Notes under the pieces: generated by a model
What the model was told of the DNA's origin: nothing
The model's database searches: none
The model's input: the letters and a program-made list of their open reading frames with translations, nothing else
Translations under genes and position numbers: made by a program
DNA from: DATADF01 sp046263155
GTDB lineage: Bacteria; Actinomycetota; CADDZG01; WHSQ01
Assembly (NCBI GenBank): GCA_046263155.1
Contig: JBHELF010000152.1
Coordinates: 1 to 25,589, forward strand
DNA: 25,589 nt
Direction: 5' to 3'
Shown: one piece after another, positions 1 to 7,990 of the stretch
How positions within the stretch are numbered: position 1 is the first letter of the stretch
Layout: the number at the start of each line of letters is the position of its first letter

Positions 1-2
1 AG

Positions 3-725
3 GACATCTATTACTTGCTCGACAGCGCAGCGCAGGAGGGCCTGCGGGAGGGCATCGTCGTATTTCTCTCCCGACGGGACTTCTTCGGCACAGGAATGCT
101 CCATCACGCCATTTTCACGGCAAGCTTCGGCGTGGGACTCGGCTTGGCCACGTGGGCTCGAACCTGGTTTGGGCGTGTCGGCTGGGCCCTGGCCGGCTTT
201 CTGTTGGCCATGCTTCTGCATGCGACTAACAACGGGCTGGTTCAGCTCATGCTGGTTCGTCGCTTCGGCTTCGACGCGACGGTCGATGCGATTGCGTCAC
301 AAGATTTCACACCCGCGATGACAGAAACCATTACGAACACGAGGCAAGCGATGCTGATTCTTGACTACACCGTCGCTGTTGCTTTCTTTGTAGGGATCGC
401 TCTGTGGCTGTATCACCAAAGGAGGGTGATTCGTTCCGAGCTCGCGGATGAAGCAGAGTCCGGACTCATTGATCCGCGTGACGGCGAGCTCGTGCCGTCC
501 TATTTCCGACGTGTCCTGTGGTACTGGCAGCTGACGCGAATCGGTGAGATAGAGCGGGTTCGCGCGGTGCGACGACTTCACATCGAGTTGGCAAAGCTGG
601 CACTCGAGAAATGGCTGCTCCGCCGCCGGGGCGGTAACCCCGCGGCTGTGCAACGGAGCCGCCAGCGCATCGCGACGCTCAAGGCTCAGGGAGCGGTTGA
701 CGTGTACGCTCCGTCGATCCAATAG
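3..725 (+). CDS. PrsW-like intramembrane metalloprotease, C-terminal part (5' truncated)
   Basis: The reading frame is open from base 3, so the N-terminus lies outside the window. The visible part holds three hydrophobic segments: around HHAIFTASFGVGLGLA, around the WALAGFLLAMLLHATNNG stretch, and around ILDYTVAVAFFVGIALWLY. A charged cytoplasmic tail of about 100 residues rich in Arg and Glu follows. The H-x-x-FTA-x-x-G-x-G-L-G motif and the later H-A-T-N-N in a membrane segment resemble the last two conserved motifs of the PrsW family, whose founding member cleaves an anti-sigma factor in Bacillus. The Glu-Glu motif expected upstream is not visible, so catalytic competence cannot be judged. 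A gene for a cyclic-nucleotide-binding protein starts about 10 bases downstream, suggesting one operon. The family call is moderate; another CPBP/PrsW-type membrane protein is the main alternative. Confidence 0.6.
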   Translation, partial: DIYYLLDSAAQEGLREGIVVFLSRRDFFGTGMLHHAIFTASFGVGLGLATWARTWFGRVGWALAGFLLAMLLHATNNGLVQLMLVRRFGFDATVDAIASQDFTPAMTETITNTRQAMLILDYTVAVAFFVGIALWLYHQRRVIRSELADEAESGLIDPRDGELVPSYFRRVLWYWQLTRIGEIERVRAVRRLHIELAKLALEKWLLRRRGGNPAAVQRSRQRIATLKAQGAVDVYAPSIQ

Positions 726-735
726 CGAGGAACCG

Positions 736-1173
736 GTGGCCAAACAGAAGTCGACGACGGCGCGCGTGCTGGATCTATTACGTACCGTTCCTCTGTTCTC
801 CGCCTGCACGAAGAAAGAGTTCTCGCTCATGGCGCAGATCGTCGAAGAACATGAGCACTCTGCCGGCGATGTGATTTGCCGAGAGGGTGATACGGGCCTG
901 GGCCTCTACGTGATCATGGAGGGTGAGACCGAAATCAAAGTGGGTGGGCACACCCAGCGACGCCTGGGGCCTGGGGCTTTCTTTGGCGAGATTGCCCTTC
1001 TCGACGGAGGGCCCCGCACCGCAACGGTGATCGCCGAAACTCCGGTCCGCCTCCTCACGATCCCGGCGTGGAGCTTCAACGCCGTGCTGAAAAGCCAGCC
1101 ATCTCTCGCGATCAAGATGCTTCAGGAGATCTGCCGGCGCATGCGCGCCGACCAATCCTCCATCCGCACCTAG
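736..1173 (+). CDS. Stand-alone cyclic nucleotide-binding (CNB/CRP-like) domain protein
   Basis: A 145-residue protein that is almost entirely one cNMP-binding beta-barrel: LLRTVPLFSACTKKEF at the start, then GDVICREGDTGLGLYVIMEGE, then the phosphate-binding cassette FFGEIALLDGGPRTATV. The cassette keeps the Gly-Glu and the Arg that usually contact the cyclic phosphate, so ligand binding is plausible. The C-terminal helix ends soon after the barrel (LQEICRRMRAD), with no helix-turn-helix, kinase or channel domain, so it is not a complete CRP-type transcription factor. I chose the GTG at 736 because GAGG lies 5 bases upstream; an in-frame start at 697 would overlap the preceding gene and lacks a clear ribosome site. 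It probably shares an operon with the PrsW-like gene. The partner it regulates is unknown. Confidence 0.8.
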   Translation: MAKQKSTTARVLDLLRTVPLFSACTKKEFSLMAQIVEEHEHSAGDVICREGDTGLGLYVIMEGETEIKVGGHTQRRLGPGAFFGEIALLDGGPRTATVIAETPVRLLTIPAWSFNAVLKSQPSLAIKMLQEICRRMRADQSSIRT

Positions 1174-1198
1174 CCCGCCGGACGAAATTCCGTTCAAG

Positions 1199-1217
1199 AG
1201 TTTCGAATACCGAAACT
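1199..1217 (+). other. Perfect 7-bp inverted repeat downstream of the CNB gene
   Basis: AGTTTCG and CGAAACT flank the 5-base loop AATAC. It lies 26 bases after the CNB stop. There is no run of T on either side, so it is only a weak terminator candidate; an operator or chance hairpin is also possible. Confidence 0.3.
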
Positions 1218-1235
1218 GTTCGAGGCAATTTGAGG

Positions 1236-1264
1236 TTGGTTAGCAGTGGGACAGGCGGTAACTT
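1236..1264 (+). promoter_or_regulatory. Candidate promoter for the tRNA-Pro transcript
   Basis: TTGGTT at 1236-1241 and TAACTT at 1259-1264 are separated by 17 bases. Each matches the sigma-70-type consensus only partly. The -10-like TAACTT recurs at 1318-1323, just before the intact tRNA, because this region is duplicated. At the second copy the nearest TTGGTT is 22 bases upstream, a poor spacing, so the first copy looks like the better promoter. Confidence 0.35.
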
Positions 1265-1276
1265 TGATGCATACGC

Positions 1277-1302
1277 GGCGTAGCGCAGCTTGGTTAGCGC
1301 GC
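1277..1302 (+). repeat. Truncated tandem copy of the tRNA-Pro 5' half
   Basis: These 26 bases are identical to 1336-1361 inside the tRNA gene, covering most of the acceptor 5' strand, the D arm and the start of the anticodon stem. The similarity extends upstream in weaker form: 1259-1302 matches 1318-1361 with a few changes, an offset of 59 bases. No anticodon loop, T arm or acceptor 3' strand follows the first copy, so it cannot make a tRNA. It is best read as a partial tandem duplication. Confidence 0.85.
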
Positions 1303-1332
1303 GGTCGGGGCGGGCTGTAACTTGATGTACAT

Positions 1333-1407
1333 CGGGGCGTAGCGCAGCTTGGTTAGCGCGCAGCGTTTGGGACGCTGAGGTCGCCGGTTCGAATCCGGCC
1401 GCCCCGA
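1333..1407 (+). tRNA. tRNA-Pro (anticodon UGG)
   Basis: A full cloverleaf can be drawn. The acceptor stem CGGGGCG (1333-1339) pairs with CGCCCCG (1400-1406), with A1407 as discriminator. The D stem is GCGC/GCGC (1342-1345 and 1356-1359). The anticodon stem CAGCG/CGCTG encloses loop TTTGGGA with anticodon TGG at 1368-1370. The T arm is GCCGG-TTCGAAT-CCGGC (1383-1399). CCA is not encoded, so it must be added after transcription. Confidence 0.95.
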
Positions 1408-1463
1408 CCTCGCACGAGTAACCGCCTGGGGCGAATAGCGCCTGCTGTAGGTGACGGCCCTGC

Positions 1464-1495
1464 AAATAGAACGCCCCTCGCTGAAGCGAGGGGCG
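1464..1495 (-). terminator. Intrinsic terminator of the beta-helix gene pair
   Basis: A perfect 10-bp stem CGCCCCTCGC/GCGAGGGGCG at 1472-1495 has a 4-base loop. Read on the minus strand it is followed by the U-rich run TTCTATTT (1471-1464). It starts 24 bases past the stop of the minus-strand gene at 1520. On the plus strand no T tract follows, so it mainly serves the minus strand, although it could also stall transcripts coming from the tRNA. Confidence 0.75.
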
Positions 1496-1519
1496 CCCTG
1501 GAAGACCCACCGGCCGCTC

Positions 1520-2851
1520 TCAGGGGTTTTGTTCCGGAGGGTTCTTCACGCTGTCGTCCCAGTACACCGTCTCCTGGACGTTGCTGGTCTTGAAGTCGCT
1601 GATGGTCCAGAACACGGTCTTGCTGAAGTCGTGTGCGTTGATGCCGTAGTAGAGGTTGTCGACGCTGGTGTTGGCGATCAGGACATCGCCTTTATCGAAC
1701 TCCGTGAGGTCGATGCCCGCTCCGTAGTCACCGAAGAACGGAACCTCGGTCTCGGACTGCTCCGCGGTGATCACGTTTCCTACGATCTGCAGATCGATGT
1801 CCCGGGCCGAGCGAGCGTAGATCCCGTGTAGCGACTGCCAGGGGAACATCTCGTTCTCGACAAGGGCGATCTTGTTGTTCTTCAGCTCGACGAGCCCCCG
1901 GTTCGTGCCGGTGTGACGCTCGTCTCTCGCGTTGAAGATCTCCACTCCCAGGCCCGCGCCCGACAGCTTGTTGCCGATGATGTGCACCCTCGTGAAGTGC
2001 GCGTGCGGCTTGTTCAGCTCCTCGTTTCTCTCTGAAGCCGCGGTGCGGTCGTTGGCCGAGTGTGCGGTGTCGAGATAGGCCAATGCGTAGTAGGAGTCAG
2101 ACACGATCTTGTTATTGAGGATCCACACTTCGTGATAACGCTTGCTGTGATCCATATCCATCATCGAATGGCTCGCCGCCTCGTCCGTTCCGTGGTAGTG
2201 GCTCGAGCCGCCGAAGTCGGATGAGTGATGGTGTCCATGCAGCCGCGCGTCCATGTAGCCGTAGATCGTGTTGTCGCGGAAGATCGCGCCGTTGAAACCG
2301 TCGAAGTTCACGGCTCGGAAGTCGAATAGCTGGTCGAACACGCTGTCCCACGGCTGCTGCGAGTCCACGGCCTCCGGTGCGAGCCCGACGACGTTGTCCT
2401 CGAAGATGCCGTCCCAGTGGCGGAGCTGGCCAACGACCTCGAAGTTGTTGTTCGAGATGACCCCGCTCGTGGCCTCGCCCTTGCGCCGGACATTCTGGTT
2501 CACCCGCAGGTCGTCGACGTCGTTGTCGTGCACGTAAACACGGTCGCCGATCCAGTCGAGAACCATGACGTTGGTGACCGCGTTATTGAAGATCTCCACG
2601 TAGGCGTCTGTGTCCTTGATATAGATGACGTCCGTTTCCCAGCCCGAGATGATGTAGGGGTCGGTGATCGTCCCCGAGCCCCCTCGCACCCCATGCTGTG
2701 GATTGAACTGATTGTTCCTTTCAATCCAAATGCCGGGATGAGCCTGACGCTCCTCCGCTTGGGCGGCCCCCATCGGTAGCAAAGCCACGGCCGCGAGAAG
2801 AGTGAGGACGGCTACTACCGCCATCCGCCGAGTTAGCCGAGAGTGGGCCAC
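1520..2851 (-). CDS. Secreted His-rich beta-helix protein, copy A
   Basis: A 443-residue protein starting at GTG 2851, chosen because AGGAGG sits 6 bases upstream (2858-2863). It has a Sec-type signal peptide: Arg-rich start, hydrophobic VVAVLTLLAAVALL, probable cleavage after AQA near residue 31. The mature part opens with GSGTITDPYIISGW, similar to the start of NosD-like/pectate-lyase-like right-handed beta-helix proteins as I remember them. Short rungs follow of the type V-x-I-x-x-N-x-(I/V), such as VEIFNNAVT, VISNNNFE, HIIGNKLSG and LQIVGNVIT. Residues 205-240 form a loop with 9 His in 36 residues, including HGHHHSS and SSHYHG, a likely metal site. There is no transmembrane anchor or sorting signal, so it is probably released or wall-associated. 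It is a clear paralogue of the gene at 2987-4327. The enzymatic role is unknown; no carbohydrate-lyase active site was recognised. Confidence 0.85.
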   Translation of the reverse strand: MAHSRLTRRMAVVAVLTLLAAVALLPMGAAQAEERQAHPGIWIERNNQFNPQHGVRGGSGTITDPYIISGWETDVIYIKDTDAYVEIFNNAVTNVMVLDWIGDRVYVHDNDVDDLRVNQNVRRKGEATSGVISNNNFEVVGQLRHWDGIFEDNVVGLAPEAVDSQQPWDSVFDQLFDFRAVNFDGFNGAIFRDNTIYGYMDARLHGHHHSSDFGGSSHYHGTDEAASHSMMDMDHSKRYHEVWILNNKIVSDSYYALAYLDTAHSANDRTAASERNEELNKPHAHFTRVHIIGNKLSGAGLGVEIFNARDERHTGTNRGLVELKNNKIALVENEMFPWQSLHGIYARSARDIDLQIVGNVITAEQSETEVPFFGDYGAGIDLTEFDKGDVLIANTSVDNLYYGINAHDFSKTVFWTISDFKTSNVQETVYWDDSVKNPPEQNP

Positions 2852-2921
2852 GACGCACCTCCTTTGGCTGGGGAGCCACCCCAAGCCCGCTGGTTAGTCC
2901 TCCACTGCTCTATTCAGGAGA

Positions 2922-2938
2922 ACGAATCGGGACGAATC
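2922..2938. repeat. Two direct repeats ACGAATC spaced one helical turn
   Basis: ACGAATC occurs at 2922-2928 and 2932-2938, a 10-base period, in the spacer upstream of copy A. The spacing would suit a regulator contacting one face of DNA. GATTCGG, the related minus-strand form, also appears upstream of copy B near 4415-4421. It may be chance. Confidence 0.3.
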
Positions 2939-2986
2939 CGGTAACAGCCGTGGGCGCCCACAGGGAAAACTTTCCAGCCAGCCGGC

Positions 2987-4327
2987 CTAGCCCTCGCGTT
3001 GCTCCGGTGGGTTGTGGACGCTCGAGTCCCAGTACACCGTCTCCTCCACGCCCGAAGTCTCCAGCGAGTCGATGTACCACTGGACCGTCTCGGAGAAGCG
3101 CGCGGCGCGGACTCCGTAGTAGCGGTCCGAGACGGAGTTGTCATACAAATAAATGGTCCCGACGTCGAAACCGCTCAAGTTGATCCCCGCCCCCCGGTCC
3201 TGGCCCTGTTGCAGACCCAGCGGATCGAAGTCGCGCTCGGCAAACCCGATCTGGTTATCGATGACTCGGAGCGTCAGATCCTTTGCCGTCGAGGCGGAGA
3301 TACCGTGCGGGGAACTCCAGGGGAAGTAATCGGTGTCGCTGAGGGTGATGTCGTTGCGCTCGATCTCCACAAGGCCGGGTGTCGTGCCGGTGTGATTCGG
3401 ATCGTCGGCGTTGAATGTATTGATCGATATGCCGGCGCCCAACAGTTTGTTGTCCTCGATGTGAACGCGCGTGTAGTGCACATGCGCACCATTGAGGGCC
3501 TCGTCTCGCTCCGACCCCCCATTCGTGCGGTCATTTCCGGAGTGGCCGGTGTCGAGATAGGCGAGACCGTAGCTACCAGCCGCGTGGATCGTGTTGCCGG
3601 TGATCCAGACCTCGTGGTACCGCTGGGAGTGGTCGACCATGTCTGAGTGATGTTCTGGTGACTCACCTTCTGAGTGATGCGCGCCGGGCTCACCGTGGTA
3701 ATGGCTCGCGCCGCCGAACTCCGAGCTGTGGTGATGCCCATGCAGGCGCGCATCCATGTACCCGTAGATGGTGTTATTGCGGAACCTGGCTCCGTTGAAT
3801 CCGTCGAAGTTCACCGCTCGGAAACGGAATACGGCATTCATGGGGTTGTTATTTTCCCGACCGACGGTGTTGTTTTCAAAGATCCCGTCCCAGTGGCGCA
3901 GTTGGCCGACCACGCCGAACGAGTTTTCGTGGATCATGCCGCTCGTCGAATCACCCGTCCGACGCACGTTTTGATTGACGCGTAGATCATTGACGTCGTT
4001 GCCGAAGACGTGCACGCGATCGCCGATCCAGTTGAGGACCATCTGGCTGCGCACGGTGTTGTTTGTGATCACGACGTAGGAGTTCGTGTCCGAGATGCGC
4101 AGGTTGTTGACGTCCCATCCCGAGATAACGAAGGGATCGTCCACCGTCCCCGTTCCACTCCGCACACCGTGATCGGCGTTGAAGTCGAAATCGGTCTTGA
4201 TGTTGATGTCCGGACGTCGCTCGCGCTCCTGCGCGCCCGCCGGAGAGGCGGGCAAAAGGATGAGGGCGGCGATCAGCGCCACGATGGCAGCGAGCGAGAC
4301 GGAGCGGGAGTATCGGACCTGGCACAC
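2987..4327 (-). CDS. Secreted His-rich beta-helix protein, copy B
   Basis: A 446-residue protein starting at GTG 4327, with AGGAGG 6 bases upstream (4334-4339). The signal peptide has hydrophobic core SLAAIVALIAALILL and probable cleavage after AGA near residue 32. The mature protein follows copy A almost rung for rung: GSGTVDDPFVISGWD, LRVNQNVRRTG, VVGQLRHWDGIFENN, AVNFDGFNGA, NNTIYGYMDARLHGHHH, YHEVW, and the C-terminal EETVYWDSSVHNPPEQ. Its His-rich loop is longer, residues 196-238, with 12 His in 43 residues including extra HH pairs and acidic residues. No membrane anchor is seen. It lies upstream of copy A on the same strand with a 135-base gap and no strong terminator between them, so co-transcription is likely. 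Function is unknown; extracellular metal binding or glycan binding are inferences from the loop and the fold. Confidence 0.85.
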   Translation of the reverse strand: MCQVRYSRSVSLAAIVALIAALILLPASPAGAQERERRPDINIKTDFDFNADHGVRSGTGTVDDPFVISGWDVNNLRISDTNSYVVITNNTVRSQMVLNWIGDRVHVFGNDVNDLRVNQNVRRTGDSTSGMIHENSFGVVGQLRHWDGIFENNTVGRENNNPMNAVFRFRAVNFDGFNGARFRNNTIYGYMDARLHGHHHSSEFGGASHYHGEPGAHHSEGESPEHHSDMVDHSQRYHEVWITGNTIHAAGSYGLAYLDTGHSGNDRTNGGSERDEALNGAHVHYTRVHIEDNKLLGAGISINTFNADDPNHTGTTPGLVEIERNDITLSDTDYFPWSSPHGISASTAKDLTLRVIDNQIGFAERDFDPLGLQQGQDRGAGINLSGFDVGTIYLYDNSVSDRYYGVRAARFSETVQWYIDSLETSGVEETVYWDSSVHNPPEQREG

Positions 4328-4490
4328 GGCGCACCTCCTGGGCCTACCGAAGCTTGAAGCGACGTGCGATCGTCCAGGTCGCCCGTCGACGTGAGGTTAC
4401 CCGTAGCAGAGCAACCGAATCCCAAAATGATGGGTTGGGGCGGGCGGCATGCCAGCTCGAATCGCGCCTGATGAGCGCGGGCGATCCGGA

Positions 4491-4520
4491 TTACCTTCCA
4501 TCAAACCAGGCCCCTAGGAT
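4491..4520 (+). promoter_or_regulatory. Candidate promoter of tig, implying a nearly leaderless mRNA
   Basis: TAGGAT at 4515-4520 is a fair -10 element, and TTACCT at 4491-4496 a weak -35 with an 18-base spacer. Transcription would start near 4527, two bases before the tig ATG at 4529. No Shine-Dalgarno sequence lies at normal spacing, which fits leaderless initiation, common in actinobacteria. Confidence 0.45.
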
Positions 4521-4528
4521 GACGGCGC

Positions 4529-5896
4529 ATGAATCAATCGCTTTCGACCACGACGGAGCGACTCGATAAAGATCGAGTCAAGCTGCGCGTCGAGGTTCCG
4601 GAAGAAGCACTCAATCCGGCCATCGATGCGGTCTACCGCCGCTGGGCCAAAGAGATAAAGGTTCCAGGCTTTCGCCAGGGAAAGGTGCCGCGGCGGCTGA
4701 TCGATGCCCAGGTGGGACCGGGTGCCGCCCGCGAGGAGGCTGCACGCGATGCGCTGCCCGACCTGTTTCGCGAGGCGCTCAAGGCGGAGGAGATCGAGGC
4801 GATCGCCCCCCCGGAGATAGAGGTGGTCGACTGGGGAGAGATCGGTGGGTCGCCTCTTGTTTTCGAGGCCACGGTCGACATCCGGCCGGACATCCAGCTT
4901 CCCGATCTCGCATCTATCTCGGTCGACGCTCCCTCCTCGGAGGTGACCGACCAGGATGTCAACGAGCAGATCGAGCGGCTCCGGGACCGCTTTGCCGAGC
5001 TCGAGACCGTCGGTCGGGAGGCGCGCCGGGGCGACTTCGCGTTGGTGGACATCAAGGGACACCACAACGACCAGCTGATCGAGGGCACCAGCGCTCCCGA
5101 TCTCCTTTATGAAATCGGATCGGGATCCGGCCCCCCCAGCCTCGACTCCGAGCTCGAGGGCAACCGGCCGGGTGCGATTCTCAAATTCACAGATCGCATC
5201 CGGATGCCGGCCGAGGGCCATGACCATGCGCACGAGCACGACCACGACCACGAACACGAACACTCCCAGGAGGAGATGGACGTCACGTTCACCGTTTTGT
5301 TGAAAGAGGTCAAAGCCAAGAAGCTTCCTGCGGCCGACGACGAATTCGCGAAGACCGTCGGAGAGTTCGACACCCTCGCGGCCCTCAAAGACGACTTGCG
5401 CGAAAAGCTCGGCGAATTAAAGAAGCGCCTGTCGGAGGACGAGTTGCGGGGCCGAGCGCTAACAGCGGTCGTCGAGCGCAGCGAGCTCGAGGCACCCGAG
5501 AAACTAGTGAATGCTGAATTCGATCATCGGCTCACGCATTTCACCGAGGATCTGAGGCGAGCTGGGCTCTCGATCGGAGAGTACGGGCGCCAGACGCAGC
5601 TGACCGAACTCGAGATGCGACGTGACATACGAGATCAAGCGGAGCGGGCAGTCAAGGCAGAGCTGCTGCTGGAGGAGATCGCGAGGGACCAAAAAATCGA
5701 CGTCACCGATGAGGATCTGGGCCGGGAGATTGCCTATCTCGCCGCCCGCACCGGCAGGGAAGCAAAGGAAGTAGCTCAAGAGATCGCCAAAGCGGGGAGG
5801 CTTGGGAGCGTAGCCGCCGACATCATGAGGCGAAAGGCCCTGGACTACGTAGTTTCGGCCGTTAATGTCGTAGGCAGGAGCGACGATGATGCATAG
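4529..5896 (+). CDS. tig: Trigger factor chaperone with His-rich insertion
   Basis: A 455-residue ribosome-associated chaperone that meets nascent chains at the exit tunnel. The N-terminal domain carries the ribosome-binding signature VPGFRQGKVP at residues 45-54. A middle FKBP-like domain spans roughly residues 155-265, and the helical C-terminal substrate-binding domain runs from about 265 to 440. Length is normal. The middle domain is odd: it keeps YEIGSGSG but lacks the usual FIPGFE-type and FPEDY-type stretches, and residues 231-245 alternate His with Asp, Glu or Ala (8 His in 15 residues). PPIase activity is therefore doubtful and metal binding possible. A short acidic tail SDDDA ends the protein. 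It heads the tig-clpP-clpX group. The ATG at 4529 is the only reasonable start, although it has no good ribosome site. Confidence 0.96.
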   Translation: MNQSLSTTTERLDKDRVKLRVEVPEEALNPAIDAVYRRWAKEIKVPGFRQGKVPRRLIDAQVGPGAAREEAARDALPDLFREALKAEEIEAIAPPEIEVVDWGEIGGSPLVFEATVDIRPDIQLPDLASISVDAPSSEVTDQDVNEQIERLRDRFAELETVGREARRGDFALVDIKGHHNDQLIEGTSAPDLLYEIGSGSGPPSLDSELEGNRPGAILKFTDRIRMPAEGHDHAHEHDHDHEHEHSQEEMDVTFTVLLKEVKAKKLPAADDEFAKTVGEFDTLAALKDDLREKLGELKKRLSEDELRGRALTAVVERSELEAPEKLVNAEFDHRLTHFTEDLRRAGLSIGEYGRQTQLTELEMRRDIRDQAERAVKAELLLEEIARDQKIDVTDEDLGREIAYLAARTGREAKEVAQEIAKAGRLGSVAADIMRRKALDYVVSAVNVVGRSDDDA

Positions 5897-5953
5897 TGGA
5901 CTACCTCAGGGCAGCGGCCAAAAGGTGGCCCGTCGCAACACGGAGGAAGACGA

Positions 5954-6649
5954 GTGACTGACGATACGTACCGCAACTACCTCGTCCCGATGGTGGTCGA
6001 GCAGACCAGCCGAGGCGAGCGCGCGTTCGATATTTATTCGCGGCTTCTCAAAGAGCGCATCGTCATGCTTGGCACGCCGGTCGACGACCAGGTAGCCAAC
6101 CTCATCGTGGCCCAGCTCCTGCATCTCGAATCCGAGGATCCGGACAAAGACATAAGCCTTTACATCAATTCACCGGGGGGCCAGGTCTACGCGGGGATGG
6201 CCATCTACGACACCATGCAGTACATCAAACCGCCCGTCTCCACTATCTGCGTTGGGATGGCGATGTCGATGGGAGCCATCTTGCTCGCCGGCGGAGCGCA
6301 CGGCAAACGATTCGCGTTGCCGAATTCGAAGATCATGATCCACCAGGGCTCGGCGGGATTTCAGGGCACGCCGGCGGACATCGAGATTCATGCAAAAGAG
6401 GTTCTGTCGTTGCGCAAGCGGATGGCAGAAATCCTTTCGCACCACACGGAAAAGTCCTTCTCGCAAGTGGAGAAAGACATCGATCGCGACCGCTTCATGG
6501 ACGCCGGCGAGGCAAAGGCCTACGGTATTATCGACGAGGTGATCGAGAGCCGTCAGATCGCCGAATCGGATGGGCGGGGTCTGCAGGGCGAGCCGGTGCG
6601 TCTTCTTGAAAAAGAGAAGGACGCAGTCGCCTCAGAGAAGACCGAGTAG
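5954..6649 (+). CDS. clpP: ATP-dependent Clp protease proteolytic subunit
   Basis: A 231-residue serine peptidase that forms the tetradecameric chamber used with ClpX. The catalytic triad can be placed at Ser105 (MSMGAILLAGG), His130 (MIHQG) and Asp179 (in DRDRF), with the same spacing as in E. coli ClpP. YINSPGGQVYAGMAIYD is the classic oxyanion-strand region. The N-terminus (TDDTYRNYLVPMVVEQ) looks like a short propeptide followed by the mature start. GTG 5954 has GGAGG at 5942-5946. The C-terminus is a longer, charged tail (EKEKDAVASEKTE). It lies 57 bases after tig and 14 before clpX, so one operon is likely. Actinobacteria commonly carry clpP1 and clpP2 side by side here; only one is present. 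Confidence 0.97.
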   Translation: MTDDTYRNYLVPMVVEQTSRGERAFDIYSRLLKERIVMLGTPVDDQVANLIVAQLLHLESEDPDKDISLYINSPGGQVYAGMAIYDTMQYIKPPVSTICVGMAMSMGAILLAGGAHGKRFALPNSKIMIHQGSAGFQGTPADIEIHAKEVLSLRKRMAEILSHHTEKSFSQVEKDIDRDRFMDAGEAKAYGIIDEVIESRQIAESDGRGLQGEPVRLLEKEKDAVASEKTE

Positions 6650-6663
6650 GGGGTACGGAAGAG

Positions 6664-7944
<1,281 letters not shown>

Positions 7945-7969
7945 GCGTCAACTCCTCGAGGTCTCATCC

Positions 7970-7987
7970 CGCAGCAAATGTGCTGCG
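7970..7987. terminator. Hairpin between convergent genes, possible bidirectional terminator
   Basis: CGCAGCA and TGCTGCG form a perfect 7-bp stem with loop AATG in the 46-base gap between clpX and the convergent gene. No T run follows on either strand, so factor-independent termination would be weak. Confidence 0.35.
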
Positions 7988-7990
7988 ACG

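Noticed and set aside
1277..4500. tRNA-Pro as the attachment site of an integrated island carrying the beta-helix genes
   Set aside because: The duplicated piece is a 5' half directly in tandem with the tRNA, not at the far side of the beta-helix genes. No integrase gene and no tRNA fragment was found near 4350-4500.
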